Assembly (NCBI RefSeq): GCF_004634425.1
Contig: NZ_SBJL01000002.1
Location: forward strand, 806,001-870,000
From: Vitreimonas flagellata
GTDB taxonomy: Bacteria; Pseudomonadota; Alphaproteobacteria; Caulobacterales; Aquidulcibacteraceae
Length of the DNA stretch: 64,000 nucleotides
Direction of reading: 5' to 3'
Part shown: positions 45,762-54,830 of the stretch, piece after piece
Layout: every line of letters starts with the position of its first letter
Position numbering within the stretch: position 1 is the stretch's first letter
The notes under the pieces: generated by a model
What the model was told of the DNA's origin: nothing
Seen by the model: the letters and a program-made list of their open reading frames with translations, nothing else
Databases searched by the model: none
Made by a program: the position numbers and the translations under genes

Positions 45762-47936
45762 TTAACGCGCGATCTGAATTTGATACCCGCCGGTCGAGCC
45801 GCCAAGGCCGCTCGCCTGAAGGATGTATGAGCCGCCCGTCAGCGGCGTGAACCGCAAGCGCGCATCCATACCAGAACCGGCGTCATCGTCCGACGCAACG
45901 CGCTCGCCATTGGCGTCGAGCACCGTGAGGAACGCATCGCCGAGCGGGCTGTCGCCATGGCCGCGCACGTCGATCGTGTAACGCACGCCTGCTTCGAGTT
46001 CGACATGGTAGGAATCGACATCCCCAGGGATTTCGATGCGATTGATGCGATCGTCGCCAGCGCCGTCCAAATATTCGTCAGAATTGACGCCGCCCGGCAC
46101 TTCGGTGTCGATCGCGCGGATGAAATAGCGACCTTGGACGCCCGCGTAACCAGACACGGCGAGGTAGTAGCGACCGCCTGTGACTGACGTGAAGCTGAGA
46201 TACGAGTTCAAGCCAGCGCCGCCGTCGTCATCCTGCGCGAGTTGTTGGCCGTTCTCATCGAGCAGTGTGAGGAGGGGATCGGCAAGCGGGCCCGGCTCGT
46301 AGCCATCGACATAGAAGCGGTAGGGGCGGCCTTCGACGAGGTCGACGGCGAACCAATCCACATCGCCCTCGCTGCCGATGAGGCTAACGCGACCCTCGCT
46401 GTTGGCGGCGAGATATTCCGCCATCTCCGCGTTGTCGCCGACTTCGCCCGCGTTCAGGCTGATGACATAGCGACCGGCGGCGTCTTCACCGAAGCCGCGC
46501 GCTTCAACGAACACCGGGCCGGCGCTCGTGGCGGTGTATTCCAGCCAAGCATTGAGGCCGTCGCCGCTATCGTCGTCGCGTGTGAGCTCAGCACCATCCG
46601 CGCCGTAGAGGATGAGGTACGGATCGGGGAGGGGGTCGGCGCTCTCGGCCGAGGTCAGGCCGATGCGTACGCTTTGGCCTTCCGCCAGTTCAAGACGATA
46701 CCAATCCTTGTCGCCGGCGGGCGCCAGCACGCCTTCGCGATAATCGCCTTCGGCGCTGAGCGAGACGTCTGTCGTGGCGTCGGCCGGGATTTCACCTTCG
46801 CTGGCGATCAGCGTGTACGCGCCAACCGCATCGTCCATAAAGCCGCGCGCTTCGACGAAATAATTGCCGGTCGTTGGCGCCATGAATTCAAGATACGAAT
46901 TCAGATTGCCGCCGCCGTCATCGTCCATCGCGAGCTCGACGCCGTCTGGGCCAATGAGCTTGATCAGCGGATCGCCGAGCGCGTTGTCGCCTTCGCCGCT
47001 GTTCAAGCGGAAGCGGTACGATTGACCCTCGGTGAGGCGTATCCTGTACCAATCGCTGTCGCCGGCAAAGTCGAGCGACGCGTTCAAAGGTTGGCCCAAG
47101 CTCAAGCGGCCGCGCGTGTTGCGATTGGCGCTGGTGCCGTCGGTCGGCGCGCGTTCTGAATCGACGCGCAGTGTGTAGCCGCCCTGATAGGCGTCGGCGT
47201 AGGCGCTGGCGACGACATAGACCGTGCCGTTGGCTTGCGGCGTGTATTCGAGCAGCGAATTCAGACTGCCTTCGCTGTCGTCGCTCGCGTTCAGTTCTGT
47301 GCCTTCGCTGTCGACCAAGCGGAGGTAGGGGTCGCCGAGCGGCGTTTCGGCGCCGGCATTGGTATTGAGCGCGATGCGGTAGCGTTGGCCGGTGCGCACG
47401 TTGAGGCGATACCAATCGGAATCGCCTTCATATTCGATCGTGCCGTTGATATCGCGGCCGGTTGCGGCGGTGGCGCGCGTGTTCGCGTCGTTTCCAGCAT
47501 CGTCCGGCGGGATCGCGGCGGCGCTAATGGTGAAGCGATAAGCGCCCGTCGAGGCTTCGTTGAACGCGCGCGCTTCGACAAACACGTCGCCCGCTGCGCT
47601 CGCATTGTACGCGACCTGCGAATTCAGCGAGCCGTTGCTGTCGTCATTGTAGGCGACCTGTTCGCCGGCCTCGTTGTAGATCGTGAGCACCGGATCGATA
47701 GCGTCGACTTCCGACTCGGAATTCGCGTCGAGCGCGATCGTGTAGCGCTGGCCTTCTTCGACGCGCAGACGATACCAGTCTGTATCGCCAGCAGGGGAGA
47801 TCGCGCCGTCCGTGGTGCCGACACTGATGCGCGCTTGCGTGCTCGCGTCGCCCGGCTGGTCAACGTCTTGCGCGGCTGCAGGCATGGCAAGCAGGAGCGC
47901 GGCGGTGGCCGCGCCGAATAAAAGTTTTCCGCGCAT
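45762..47936 (-). CDS. Secreted protein made of six tandem PPC-type beta-sandwich repeats
   Basis: This 724-residue protein has a signal peptide (LLLAMPAAAQD) and then six repeats of about 115-120 residues. The repeated core GD(S/T/V)DWYRLxxxEGQ has its Trp at about 54, 175, 296, 412 and 528, with Tyr at 642. Each repeat also has an Asp-rich turn before LNS (for example DDDGGGNLNSYL), which could bind calcium. This is the pre-peptidase C-terminal (PPC) domain pattern, normally attached to proteases; no catalytic domain is present. Likely periplasmic or outer surface. Role unknown. Confidence 0.85.
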   Translation of the reverse strand: MRGKLLFGAATAALLLAMPAAAQDVDQPGDASTQARISVGTTDGAISPAGDTDWYRLRVEEGQRYTIALDANSESEVDAIDPVLTIYNEAGEQVAYNDDSNGSLNSQVAYNASAAGDVFVEARAFNEASTGAYRFTISAAAIPPDDAGNDANTRATAATGRDINGTIEYEGDSDWYRLNVRTGQRYRIALNTNAGAETPLGDPYLRLVDSEGTELNASDDSEGSLNSLLEYTPQANGTVYVVASAYADAYQGGYTLRVDSERAPTDGTSANRNTRGRLSLGQPLNASLDFAGDSDWYRIRLTEGQSYRFRLNSGEGDNALGDPLIKLIGPDGVELAMDDDGGGNLNSYLEFMAPTTGNYFVEARGFMDDAVGAYTLIASEGEIPADATTDVSLSAEGDYREGVLAPAGDKDWYRLELAEGQSVRIGLTSAESADPLPDPYLILYGADGAELTRDDDSGDGLNAWLEYTATSAGPVFVEARGFGEDAAGRYVISLNAGEVGDNAEMAEYLAANSEGRVSLIGSEGDVDWFAVDLVEGRPYRFYVDGYEPGPLADPLLTLLDENGQQLAQDDDGGAGLNSYLSFTSVTGGRYYLAVSGYAGVQGRYFIRAIDTEVPGGVNSDEYLDGAGDDRINRIEIPGDVDSYHVELEAGVRYTIDVRGHGDSPLGDAFLTVLDANGERVASDDDAGSGMDARLRFTPLTGGSYILQASGLGGSTGGYQIQIAR

Positions 47937-48065
47937 GTCTGAACTCCCCTTAAATTGGACGCCGTATGGTTAACAATCGGCAATGAGGGGAGTAAAGGCG
48001 AATCTAGTCGGAACCGCGACTAATCCCGAGCAACCTCGCATGGCGGCGCGTGCGCGCCGCATAGC

Positions 48066-48626
48066 TCAGACCTTAATGTCGATGGTTCCGCTGGGCGCCT
48101 GCGCCCCCGCGGCGGGGCCTGTCGAGACCAGCACCATGGCGGCGCGCAACGTGCGATCGCCCAGCACGAAGCCCGATTGCATCACTTCGGCGACGACGCC
48201 CGATGGATATTCGGACGGCGCTTGCGCCACGGCTTGGTGCAGGTTCGGGTTGAAGGTCTCGCCCTTTTCGCCAACGCGCTTCAGGCCATGCTTGGCGAAG
48301 ACGTCAAGCAAAGAGCGCTCGGTGAGCTCAACGCCGGTGATGAGATTGCGCACGCTATCGTCGGCGTCGTCACGCGGGGCCGCGAGCAGGGCGCGCGAGA
48401 GCGTGTCGGCGATCGGCAGCAGGTCGCCGGCGAAGCGATCGATGGCGTAAGCGCGCGCGTCCGCGACCTGGCGCTCGGCGCGGCGGCGGGTGTTTTCCGC
48501 TTCGGCCAACGCGCGGAGCATGTCATCGCGCGCTTTGTTCAGCTCGGCCTGCAACGTCTCGATGTCCGGCGTTTGCGTTTCGGCGGCTTCGGATTGCGGT
48601 TGCTCTGCGTTGCTTTCGTCCGTCAT
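48066..48626 (-). CDS. grpE: Nucleotide exchange factor GrpE
   Basis: This 186-residue DnaK cochaperone has an acidic N-terminus, a long coiled coil (AELNKARDDMLRALAEAENTRRRAERQ) and the C-terminal beta domain ending VGEKGETFNPNLHQAVAQ...GFVLGDRTLRAAMVLVS. It lies 12 nt after hrcA on the same strand, the common hrcA-grpE arrangement. Confidence 0.96.
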   Translation of the reverse strand: MTDESNAEQPQSEAAETQTPDIETLQAELNKARDDMLRALAEAENTRRRAERQVADARAYAIDRFAGDLLPIADTLSRALLAAPRDDADDSVRNLITGVELTERSLLDVFAKHGLKRVGEKGETFNPNLHQAVAQAPSEYPSGVVAEVMQSGFVLGDRTLRAAMVLVSTGPAAGAQAPSGTIDIKV

Positions 48627-48638
48627 TCCATTCCTCGT

Positions 48639-49718
48639 TCAGCGATCCGACCCGCGGGCGTCGAGCAATCTGCCGACGACGCGAGCCGTGTAGTCCACCA
48701 CGGGGATCACCCGGGCATAATTCAGTCGGGTGGGGCCGATGACGCCCAGGGCGCCCACGACCTTCCGTTCGGCGTTCATATAGGGGGCGACGATCAAACT
48801 CGATCCCGATAATGAAAACAGGGAGTTTTCCGAGCCGATAAAGACACGCACCGCCTCGCCAGCCTTGGCGAGGTCGAGCACTTGGATCAGTTCGCGAGTT
48901 TTTTCCAGGTCGTCGAACAGCCGCCGCGCGCGCTCCAGGTCGGCCACGGCTTGCTGGTCTTGAAGCAGATTGCCGCGCCCACGCACGATTAGCGAACGGC
49001 CGAGCGTTGGATCTTCGCCGGACCATTCGACCAGACCTTTCTCCACGAGCTTGGCCGCGGCTTGGTCCAAAGCGGCGCGGTCGCGCGCCAAAGCTTCTGC
49101 CGCCTCGACGCGCGCTTCGCTCAGAGTTTTGCCTTTGAAGCGGGCATTCAGATAATTCGCGGCTTCGACCAATGCCCCGGAGGGGAGGTCGGGCGGCGTG
49201 TTGATGATGCGGTTCTCGACCTGATTGTCTTCAAACACGAGCACCAACAGCGCTTGGCCGGGGCCGATGCCGACGATCTCGGCGTGGCGCACCGGCGCGT
49301 CGCGCTCTGGGGTCACGACGAGGCCCGCGCCGCCGGCAAGACCGGAGAGCAATTCGGAGGCGGCGCCCAACACGTCCTGCGGGTTCGCGCCGGCCTGGCC
49401 GATGCGCCCGTCGATCTCGCGCTTCTCATCCGGCGGCAGGTCGCCGAGTTGTAGGAGACTATCGACGAAGAAACGCAGGCCCGCTTGGGTGGGGCGACGG
49501 CCAGCCATCGCGTGTGGCGCATCGAGCAGGCCGAGACCGGCAAGGTCGGCCATCGTGTTGCGGATCGAGGCTGCGGAAAGGCCGACGTTGCCGAGCTTGG
49601 AGAGCGTGCGCGAGCCGACGGGTTCGCCGGTCGTCAGATAGGACTCGACGATCTCTCGGAAAATCTCCCGCGCTCGGGCGTCGAGCGAGGTGAGGTCGGG
49701 GGCGGGGGGTTGCGCCAT
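48639..49718 (-). CDS. hrcA: Heat-inducible transcription repressor HrcA
   Basis: This 359-residue repressor has an N-terminal winged helix ([26 protein letters not shown]...[19 protein letters not shown]), a GAF-like domain and a C-terminal [12 protein letters not shown]-like dimerisation end (here [17 protein letters not shown]). HrcA binds CIRCE elements upstream of groESL in other bacteria; none is visible in this window. The start at 49718 follows GAGG. Confidence 0.95.
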   Translation of the reverse strand: MAQPPAPDLTSLDARAREIFREIVESYLTTGEPVGSRTLSKLGNVGLSAASIRNTMADLAGLGLLDAPHAMAGRRPTQAGLRFFVDSLLQLGDLPPDEKREIDGRIGQAGANPQDVLGAASELLSGLAGGAGLVVTPERDAPVRHAEIVGIGPGQALLVLVFEDNQVENRIINTPPDLPSGALVEAANYLNARFKGKTLSEARVEAAEALARDRAALDQAAAKLVEKGLVEWSGEDPTLGRSLIVRGRGNLLQDQQAVADLERARRLFDDLEKTRELIQVLDLAKAGEAVRVFIGSENSLFSLSGSSLIVAPYMNAERKVVGALGVIGPTRLNYARVIPVVDYTARVVGRLLDARGSDR

Positions 49719-49808
49719 CGCGCCTCTAGGTAGCGAACAAGCGCGATCGCGCAAGCGGGCAAGGGCGGGACTTGAAATCGCCGTGTTCCGCCGGGAGGAA
49801 CGCCGCCC

Positions 49809-50678
49809 ATGCGTTTGGGATTTTTCGGCTTTATCGCTGCTCTTTGTTTTGCCGCACCGGTCATGGCGCAGACCGTCGTCACTTTGGACGCTCGGAATGG
49901 GCCGCCTGTGGTGGAGGCGCAGATCAACCGCCGCGACGTCAGGCTGGAGGTCGATACCCGCGTGCCGGACATGCTGGCGGTATCGACGCCGGGCGCGGAG
50001 CGGATCGGGTTGCGGCGGCTGCCGTTTGCGGCGCTCGGCGTGAGCATCGAAGGCGGCAACACTATCCGGGGTCGCATCGCGCGGCCGCGCATCACCTTCG
50101 GCGATCGCGCGTCGCGGGCGTTCGCGGGAATATTTCCAGCGCCGGCGAGCCACGTCGCCGAAGGTCTGATTGGGCCGGGCGCGATGCCGTACGATGTGAT
50201 CACCATCACGCTTGGCGCGGAGCCGGCGCAGGTGCGCGAAATCCGGTTTGCGCTGGAGGACGCGGATGTGTGGCGCGCGAGCGCGCAAGTGGGCGGCGAG
50301 ACGTTATTGGTGATGTTCGACGTGACCAATCCGGCGAGCGTTTTCAATCGTTCGGCGGCGCGCCTGTTCGATCGCGCGGGCGCGATCCCGGCGGCTGGCG
50401 AGTTGGCGGAGACGCCGATGGTGTTGGGCTTGAGCACGATGATGCAGCCGGTGACAACGGAGCTGACGGTCGAAGGACTGACGCTCGCGCCGGCGTTTGC
50501 GCGCACCAATGCGCCCCTGCTGGGTGCGCTCGAAGAAGACGCCATCGTCGCGGCAGGGGAGACGGACGCGCCGCCGCCGTCGCTCGTGGTGGGCCGTGCG
50601 GCGTTGGAGCGCGCGGGTTGCGCGTCGATCAGCGTTGATCGACGCACGCGCCAGCTCACCTTGCGCTGCGCCGCTTAG
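49809..50678 (+). CDS. Secreted protein with a possible degenerate aspartic-protease-like fold
   Basis: This 289-residue protein begins with a signal peptide ([14 protein letters not shown]). It has two similar-looking lobes: [24 protein letters not shown], and [22 protein letters not shown]. These positions recall the retropepsin-like motif with DTG, but read DTR and DVT, so catalysis is unlikely. [17 protein letters not shown] near the end also recalls the family's C-terminal strand. Function unknown; it may bind a peptide. It is divergent from hrcA. Confidence 0.6.
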   Translation: MRLGFFGFIAALCFAAPVMAQTVVTLDARNGPPVVEAQINRRDVRLEVDTRVPDMLAVSTPGAERIGLRRLPFAALGVSIEGGNTIRGRIARPRITFGDRASRAFAGIFPAPASHVAEGLIGPGAMPYDVITITLGAEPAQVREIRFALEDADVWRASAQVGGETLLVMFDVTNPASVFNRSAARLFDRAGAIPAAGELAETPMVLGLSTMMQPVTTELTVEGLTLAPAFARTNAPLLGALEEDAIVAAGETDAPPPSLVVGRAALERAGCASISVDRRTRQLTLRCAA

Positions 50679-51865
50679 GCCTTCTTCTTCGCTTTGGGTG
50701 GCGTGATCGGGTCCATCGCGCGGCGCATGTATTCGTCGAATTTCGGCACGGTGAAACCGATCAGGCCGCGCTCGGGCGAATAGGCCATGCCCTTCTTGAT
50801 GAGTTCGTCGCGGATGGGCGCGGCTTGGCTAAGGCTCAAGCCCATGAAGTTGGCGATTTCTGATGAATGCACAGGATCGGCGCCAAACTCCGCCATCGCG
50901 CGCGCATACGTCTTTTGCCGATCGGTGAGACGCGCGAGGCGGACTTTGAAAATGCCTTCGTCGAGGGCCGCGACCGCGGTTTCGCTCGCGCGCTTGGCGT
51001 CAGCCAGAGTGATCGGCGATTTTGCCGCCACCTCCCAACAATGCGCACCCCAAACTTGCAGGAAGAACGGATAGCCGCCGGTTTGCTTGACGACGAAGTC
51101 GAGCGCATCGGCCGCATACTTCACGCCTTCGCGTTCGGCAGGGGCGGTGAGAGCGAGGCGCGCGCCCTTGTCGTCAAGCGGGCCGATGGGCGGATAATCG
51201 AACAGGCGCTCGGCATAAGATTTTGCATCGCCCGCAAGCTTGGCGAGTTGCGGCAGGCCGCCGCCGAACAGCAGCAGCGGCAATTGGCGTTGCGAGATTT
51301 TGTGCAGCGCCATGATGAGGGCGCCCAAATCGCTCTTCTGCAGATATTGGATTTCATCGATCAGCAGGATGATCGCGGTCTCGCGCTTCTTTGCGGCTTC
51401 GGCGATGGCGACGAAGAGATCAGTGAGATCAATGGTGAGGTCGCCCGTGGCTTGGCCGGCGGTGAAACTGAAATCGACGTCGCCGACGCTCGCCTTGAAC
51501 ATCGAAGCGAAAGCTTTGAGCGAGCCGAACGCCTTCTGCAGGTCGGCGCCAGCTTTTTTGATGCGGTCGAGGCGGAAGAGGATTTGCTGAAGTTGCGGCG
51601 CAAGCTGCTGCGCCAACGGCATGGTCGGCTCGATTTCGAGCAAGGCGGTTTGGCAGCCTTGCTCTTCGGCGATGGCTTCGAAGGCGTTGAGCAGCACAGT
51701 TTTGCCAACGCCGCGTAGCCCCAACATGATGGCGCTCTTGGCGGGCCGGCCGGCCTTGGCGCGCACGATGGCGACACGCGCCATCTCGATCAGCGCATCG
51801 CGGCCGGCGAGGTCCGGGGGAGGGACCCCGGCGCCGGGATTATAGGGATTGTGGGTGGCTTTCAT
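50675..51865 (-). CDS. Orphan AAA/Orc1-like ATPase with C-terminal winged helix
   Basis: This 396-residue cytoplasmic protein starts NPYNPGAGVPPPDLAGRDALI. It has Walker A LRGVGKTVLLN near residue 52, Walker B AIILLIDEIQYL near 180, a sensor-1-like LLLFGGGLPQL and an arginine-containing lid region. A C-terminal winged-helix-like segment carries HSSEIANFMGLSLSQAAPIRDELIKKGM, and a Lys-rich tail ends the protein. It resembles archaeal-type/STAND-like ATPases whose partners are unknown. Its 3' end overlaps the secreted protein gene by 4 nt. Palindromes lie 17-87 bp upstream; no clear Shine-Dalgarno is seen. Confidence 0.75.
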   Translation of the reverse strand: MKATHNPYNPGAGVPPPDLAGRDALIEMARVAIVRAKAGRPAKSAIMLGLRGVGKTVLLNAFEAIAEEQGCQTALLEIEPTMPLAQQLAPQLQQILFRLDRIKKAGADLQKAFGSLKAFASMFKASVGDVDFSFTAGQATGDLTIDLTDLFVAIAEAAKKRETAIILLIDEIQYLQKSDLGALIMALHKISQRQLPLLLFGGGLPQLAKLAGDAKSYAERLFDYPPIGPLDDKGARLALTAPAEREGVKYAADALDFVVKQTGGYPFFLQVWGAHCWEVAAKSPITLADAKRASETAVAALDEGIFKVRLARLTDRQKTYARAMAEFGADPVHSSEIANFMGLSLSQAAPIRDELIKKGMAYSPERGLIGFTVPKFDEYMRRAMDPITPPKAKKKA

Positions 51866-51881
51866 ATGATTGTTTGGTCGA

Positions 51882-51902
51882 GTTAGGCGGGAGTGGCCTA
51901 AC
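51882..51902. promoter_or_regulatory. Palindromic operator-like site A upstream of the ATPase gene
   Basis: GTTAGGC-N7-GCCTAAC is a perfect 7-bp inverted repeat of 21 bp, 17 bp before the ATPase start. It is immediately followed by CAATCCTATAGAG, a sequence that recurs after site C. Confidence 0.6.
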
Positions 51903-51931
51903 AATCCTATAGAGTGCTATTGGGTTAAGGA

Positions 51932-51952
51932 GTTAGGCCGAGTCGGCCAAAC
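51932..51952. promoter_or_regulatory. Palindromic operator-like site B
   Basis: GTTAGGCC-N5-GGCCAAAC is a near-perfect 21-bp inverted repeat of the same size and layout as sites A and C, differing in one arm base. Confidence 0.5.
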
Positions 51953-52065
51953 TTGTCCAAAATGGCCTATGGACTCGCCTGGACTCGCCGCGGTCGCTGG
52001 GGGTCGACTTGGGGGCGCTTTTCGGCCAATGGCGGGCCTTCGTTTTCATAGCGCTCTATAGGAAA

Positions 52066-52086
52066 GTTAGGTCGATGCGGCCTAAC
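52066..52086. promoter_or_regulatory. Palindromic operator-like site C upstream of rph
   Basis: GTTAGG-N9-CCTAAC is a perfect 6-bp inverted repeat of 21 bp. It lies 45 bp before the rph start. CAATCCGATAGAG follows at 52096, and an inverted CTCTATAGG precedes at 52054. The divergent gap of 265 bp thus holds three operator-like palindromes and three copies of a TATAGAG-like element. Confidence 0.6.
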
Positions 52087-52130
52087 TGGCCCAAACAATC
52101 CGATAGAGGCCTATTCTGGAGAAAGTTCCC

Positions 52131-52844
52131 ATGCGCCCATCCGGCCGCGCCAGCGACCAATTGCGAGACATCAGCCTGGAAACGGCGGTGTCCCGCTACG
52201 CCGAGGGCTCCTGCTTGGCCAAGTTCGGGCAGACGCACGTGCTCTGCACCGCGAGCGTCGAGCAAGGCGTCCCCGGCTGGCTGAAGGGCCAGGGCCGCGG
52301 CTGGGTGACGGGCGAATACGGCATGCTACCGCGCGCGACGCACACACGCGGTCGCCGCGAAGCAGCGCAAGGCAAGCAGAGCGGGCGCACGCAAGAGATC
52401 CAACGTCTGATCGGGCGCTCGCTGCGTTCGGCGGTCGATCTCAAAGCGTTGGGCGACCGCACCATCACGCTCGATTGCGACGTGATCCAAGCCGATGGCG
52501 GTACGCGCACCGCGGCGATCACCGGAGCTTGGGTCGCGCTCGCGCGCGCGTGCAAATATTTGGTCGATGAAAAGGTGATCAAAGAGAACCCGATCACTGG
52601 TCAGGTCGCGGCAATTTCGTGCGGCGTGTTCGAGGCAGCGGCTGTGCTCGACATCGATTACGCGGAAGATTCCAACGCCGAGGTCGATTGTAATTTCGTC
52701 ATGGCCGGCGACGGCCGTTTGATCGAGGTGCAAGCGACCGGCGAAAAGCGCCCGTTCACCGATGACGAGTTCGCGGAACTGATCCGCTTGGCGAAACTTG
52801 GTTGCGGCAAGTTGTTTGAATTGCAGCGTCAGGCGATCGCGTGA
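52131..52844 (+). CDS. rph: Ribonuclease PH
   Basis: This 237-residue phosphorolytic exoribonuclease trims tRNA 3' ends. It begins [43 protein letters not shown] and contains [20 protein letters not shown] and [18 protein letters not shown]. Normal length. GGAGAAAG precedes the ATG. The stop overlaps the next start as GTGA. Confidence 0.96.
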   Translation: MRPSGRASDQLRDISLETAVSRYAEGSCLAKFGQTHVLCTASVEQGVPGWLKGQGRGWVTGEYGMLPRATHTRGRREAAQGKQSGRTQEIQRLIGRSLRSAVDLKALGDRTITLDCDVIQADGGTRTAAITGAWVALARACKYLVDEKVIKENPITGQVAAISCGVFEAAAVLDIDYAEDSNAEVDCNFVMAGDGRLIEVQATGEKRPFTDDEFAELIRLAKLGCGKLFELQRQAIA

Positions 52845-53305
52845 GTTTGCAGGCGCTGATCGATGCGGGCCCGATTGCGCGGATCACGCGTGTCGGGCAC
52901 GCGCCGTTCGAGGGCGACGATCCGATCGAGATTTTCTTCGCCAATGGCGTGGTGTTTCACATTGATATCGGATTTGAGGGTGCGACCGACATTGTCATCC
53001 GCGAAGCCGCGTTGCTCGATCACGCCTACGGCCATTTGCGCAGCGAAGAGCCCGATACATACAAAGCGATCGCGCGCGATTGGACGCACGAGGACATCGA
53101 TCTGCCGTGGTTGATCGGCGCGTCGCTCAAACATCCGCGCCGGCTGACGATGACCAATCCGTATCGCGTGGACGTGGGCTATGTGTTCGACGCGGGCGGT
53201 CAAGATTTCGCGCTGTTCGGTGAGGCCGATTACATCACGGCCGCAGCACTCGACGATCCCGAGCTTGATGGCTATCGGCTCGAGGTCGGTGCGCTGATTG
53301 CTTAA
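52841..53305 (+). CDS. Hypothetical protein, 154 aa
   Basis: I do not recognise a family. The GTG start overlaps the rph stop, implying coupled translation. The sequence is mixed alpha/beta with no signal or TM helix. Segments such as [39 protein letters not shown] look like a beta-sandwich, and the C-terminal part is acidic. It ends overlapping the convergent XRE regulator gene by 4 nt. Confidence 0.75.
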   Translation: MSLQALIDAGPIARITRVGHAPFEGDDPIEIFFANGVVFHIDIGFEGATDIVIREAALLDHAYGHLRSEEPDTYKAIARDWTHEDIDLPWLIGASLKHPRRLTMTNPYRVDVGYVFDAGGQDFALFGEADYITAAALDDPELDGYRLEVGALIA

Positions 53306-53541
53306 TCCGCGTCTGCTTCTTCAAGTATGTCGGTGTCACTCGGCTCAAAGCTCAGCAATTCGCCTGGTTGGCATTCGAGCACGCGGCAAAGCGCGTTGAG
53401 CGTCGAGAAGCGGATCGCCTTGGCTTTTCCGGTCTTCAGGATCGAGAGGTTCGCGAGCGTCACGCCAACCTTCTCGCTGAGATCGGTCAGCGACATGCGG
53501 CGTTCTAGCAGGATGCGGTCGAGGGTGACGCGGATCGCCAT
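53302..53541 (-). CDS. XRE-family transcriptional regulator, short
   Basis: This 79-residue protein is nearly all helix-turn-helix: LERRMSLTDLSEKVGVTLANLSILKTGKAKAIRFSTLNALCRVLECQPGEL. It resembles the small YozG-type Cro/C1 regulators that are paired with DUF2975 proteins. Its start overlaps the DUF2975 stop by 1 nt (TGATG), so the two are translated together. Confidence 0.88.
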   Translation of the reverse strand: MAIRVTLDRILLERRMSLTDLSEKVGVTLANLSILKTGKAKAIRFSTLNALCRVLECQPGELLSFEPSDTDILEEADAD

Positions 53542-54143
53542 CAGATCGTCAGCTCCTGTTCTTCCTTAAGGCGCGCGCCCTCGCGGAAGACTTCGGCCAA
53601 GACGACCAGAACAAGGATCGAGAGCCAGCTCGAGAAATCGAAGGAGATGCTGATCTCGCCGTGCACGTCTGGCGCAAAGGTCGTGATCAAAACGCCGGTC
53701 AGCGCCATCAGTGCATAACGTGAAAGTTCGATGACGAGCATCGTGATCCAGATTACGCGGAGATGGTTGGCGTTCTCGCGGCGGAAGGGTTCGCCGGACG
53801 AGAAGCTGTCGAACAATTGTTTGAGCCGCCAGACGATCACCAGCGAACCCGCGATCGCGACCGCGCCGATCAGCAGAGCAGGGACGACGACAGGCCAGCG
53901 TCCGCCGCCGGGTTGATCGTAGGTGAGATGGAAGTCGCCCGAGCCGCCGCCCACGCGCGCCGCGCCCGAGCCGCCCTCAAGCAAAGCGGGGTCAATCGAG
54001 CCGTTCGAGATCAAAAAGAGGATCACGCCATAGGCGATGGCGCCCACCAGCAGCAGGCCCGCCATCACCCAAAGGACGATCCAAGCGATCTGCAATCCCA
54101 CCTGAACGATGGAGGCGATCGAGCCTTTGCCGAGGGCTTTCAT
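53541..54143 (-). CDS. DUF2975 membrane protein
   Basis: This 200-residue inner-membrane protein has four hydrophobic segments at about 15-45, 85-110, 130-150 and 170-190. LKQLFDSFSSGEPFRRENANHLRVIW is the DUF2975 hallmark. DUF2975 genes commonly sit upstream of a tiny XRE regulator, suggesting a membrane sensor/regulator pair. The signal sensed is unknown. It carries a Gly/Ser-rich loop after the first segment. Confidence 0.87.
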   Translation of the reverse strand: MKALGKGSIASIVQVGLQIAWIVLWVMAGLLLVGAIAYGVILFLISNGSIDPALLEGGSGAARVGGGSGDFHLTYDQPGGGRWPVVVPALLIGAVAIAGSLVIVWRLKQLFDSFSSGEPFRRENANHLRVIWITMLVIELSRYALMALTGVLITTFAPDVHGEISISFDFSSWLSILVLVVLAEVFREGARLKEEQELTI

Positions 54144-54227
54144 AGATGGTCTGATCCTGCCGAACGCCGGAGCTTAGCCGGACTTTATTGATAAACGATA
54201 TAGACGCTGGGCGGTCAGGTCAAACAA

Positions 54228-54830
54228 GTGTCGCTCATGCCCCATCTTTCCGGTCGTCTCGTCGTCGCCAGCCACAATGCCGGAAAGGTGCGCGAGATCG
54301 GCGCGCTGCTCGCCCCGCTGGGTGTGGAGGCGGTTTCCGCAGGGGATTTGGGCCTGCCCGAGCCGGAAGAGACGGAGACGACGTTCGTTGGCAATGCGGC
54401 GTTGAAAGCGCGGGCGGCGGCGGAAGCGTCCGGCTTGCCGGCGCTGGCAGACGATTCGGGGCTTGAGGTCTTCGGCATCGGCGGCGATCCGGGGGTGTAT
54501 TCGGCGCGCTGGGCGGGGCCGAACAAGGATTTCGGCTTCGCCATGCAACGCGTGCACGAGGAATTGCAGAAGCGCGGCGCAACCGATTTTTCCGCCCGCT
54601 TTGTCTGCGTGTTGGCGATGGCCGAACCCGACGGAGCAGTCGAGACCTTCGAAGGCGAGGCGCGCGGAATGATCGTGTGGCCGCCGCGTGGAACGAAGGG
54701 CTTCGGCTACGATCCAATCTTTCAGCCGAATGGTTTGGACCGCACGTTTGGCGAGATGAGCCACGACGAGAAATTGCCGATGACGCATCGCGCGCGCGCG
54801 TTCGAGAAATTGCTCGCAAGTCTCAAATGA
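54228..54830 (+). CDS. rdgB: XTP/dITP diphosphatase (RdgB/HAM1)
   Basis: This 200-residue enzyme removes inosine and xanthosine triphosphates. It shows [44 protein letters not shown] and [14 protein letters not shown]. The GTG at 54228 has an AGGT-like site 7 nt upstream; an ATG at 54237 is the alternative. Its stop overlaps the hemW start as ATGA. Confidence 0.94.
   Translation: MSLMPHLSGRLVVASHNAGKVREIGALLAPLGVEAVSAGDLGLPEPEETETTFVGNAALKARAAAEASGLPALADDSGLEVFGIGGDPGVYSARWAGPNKDFGFAMQRVHEELQKRGATDFSARFVCVLAMAEPDGAVETFEGEARGMIVWPPRGTKGFGYDPIFQPNGLDRTFGEMSHDEKLPMTHRARAFEKLLASLK

Noticed and set aside
48627-49800. CIRCE operator near hrcA/grpE
   Set aside because: No TTAGCACTC-N9-GAGTGCTAA-like sequence is seen upstream of hrcA, grpE or dnaK.
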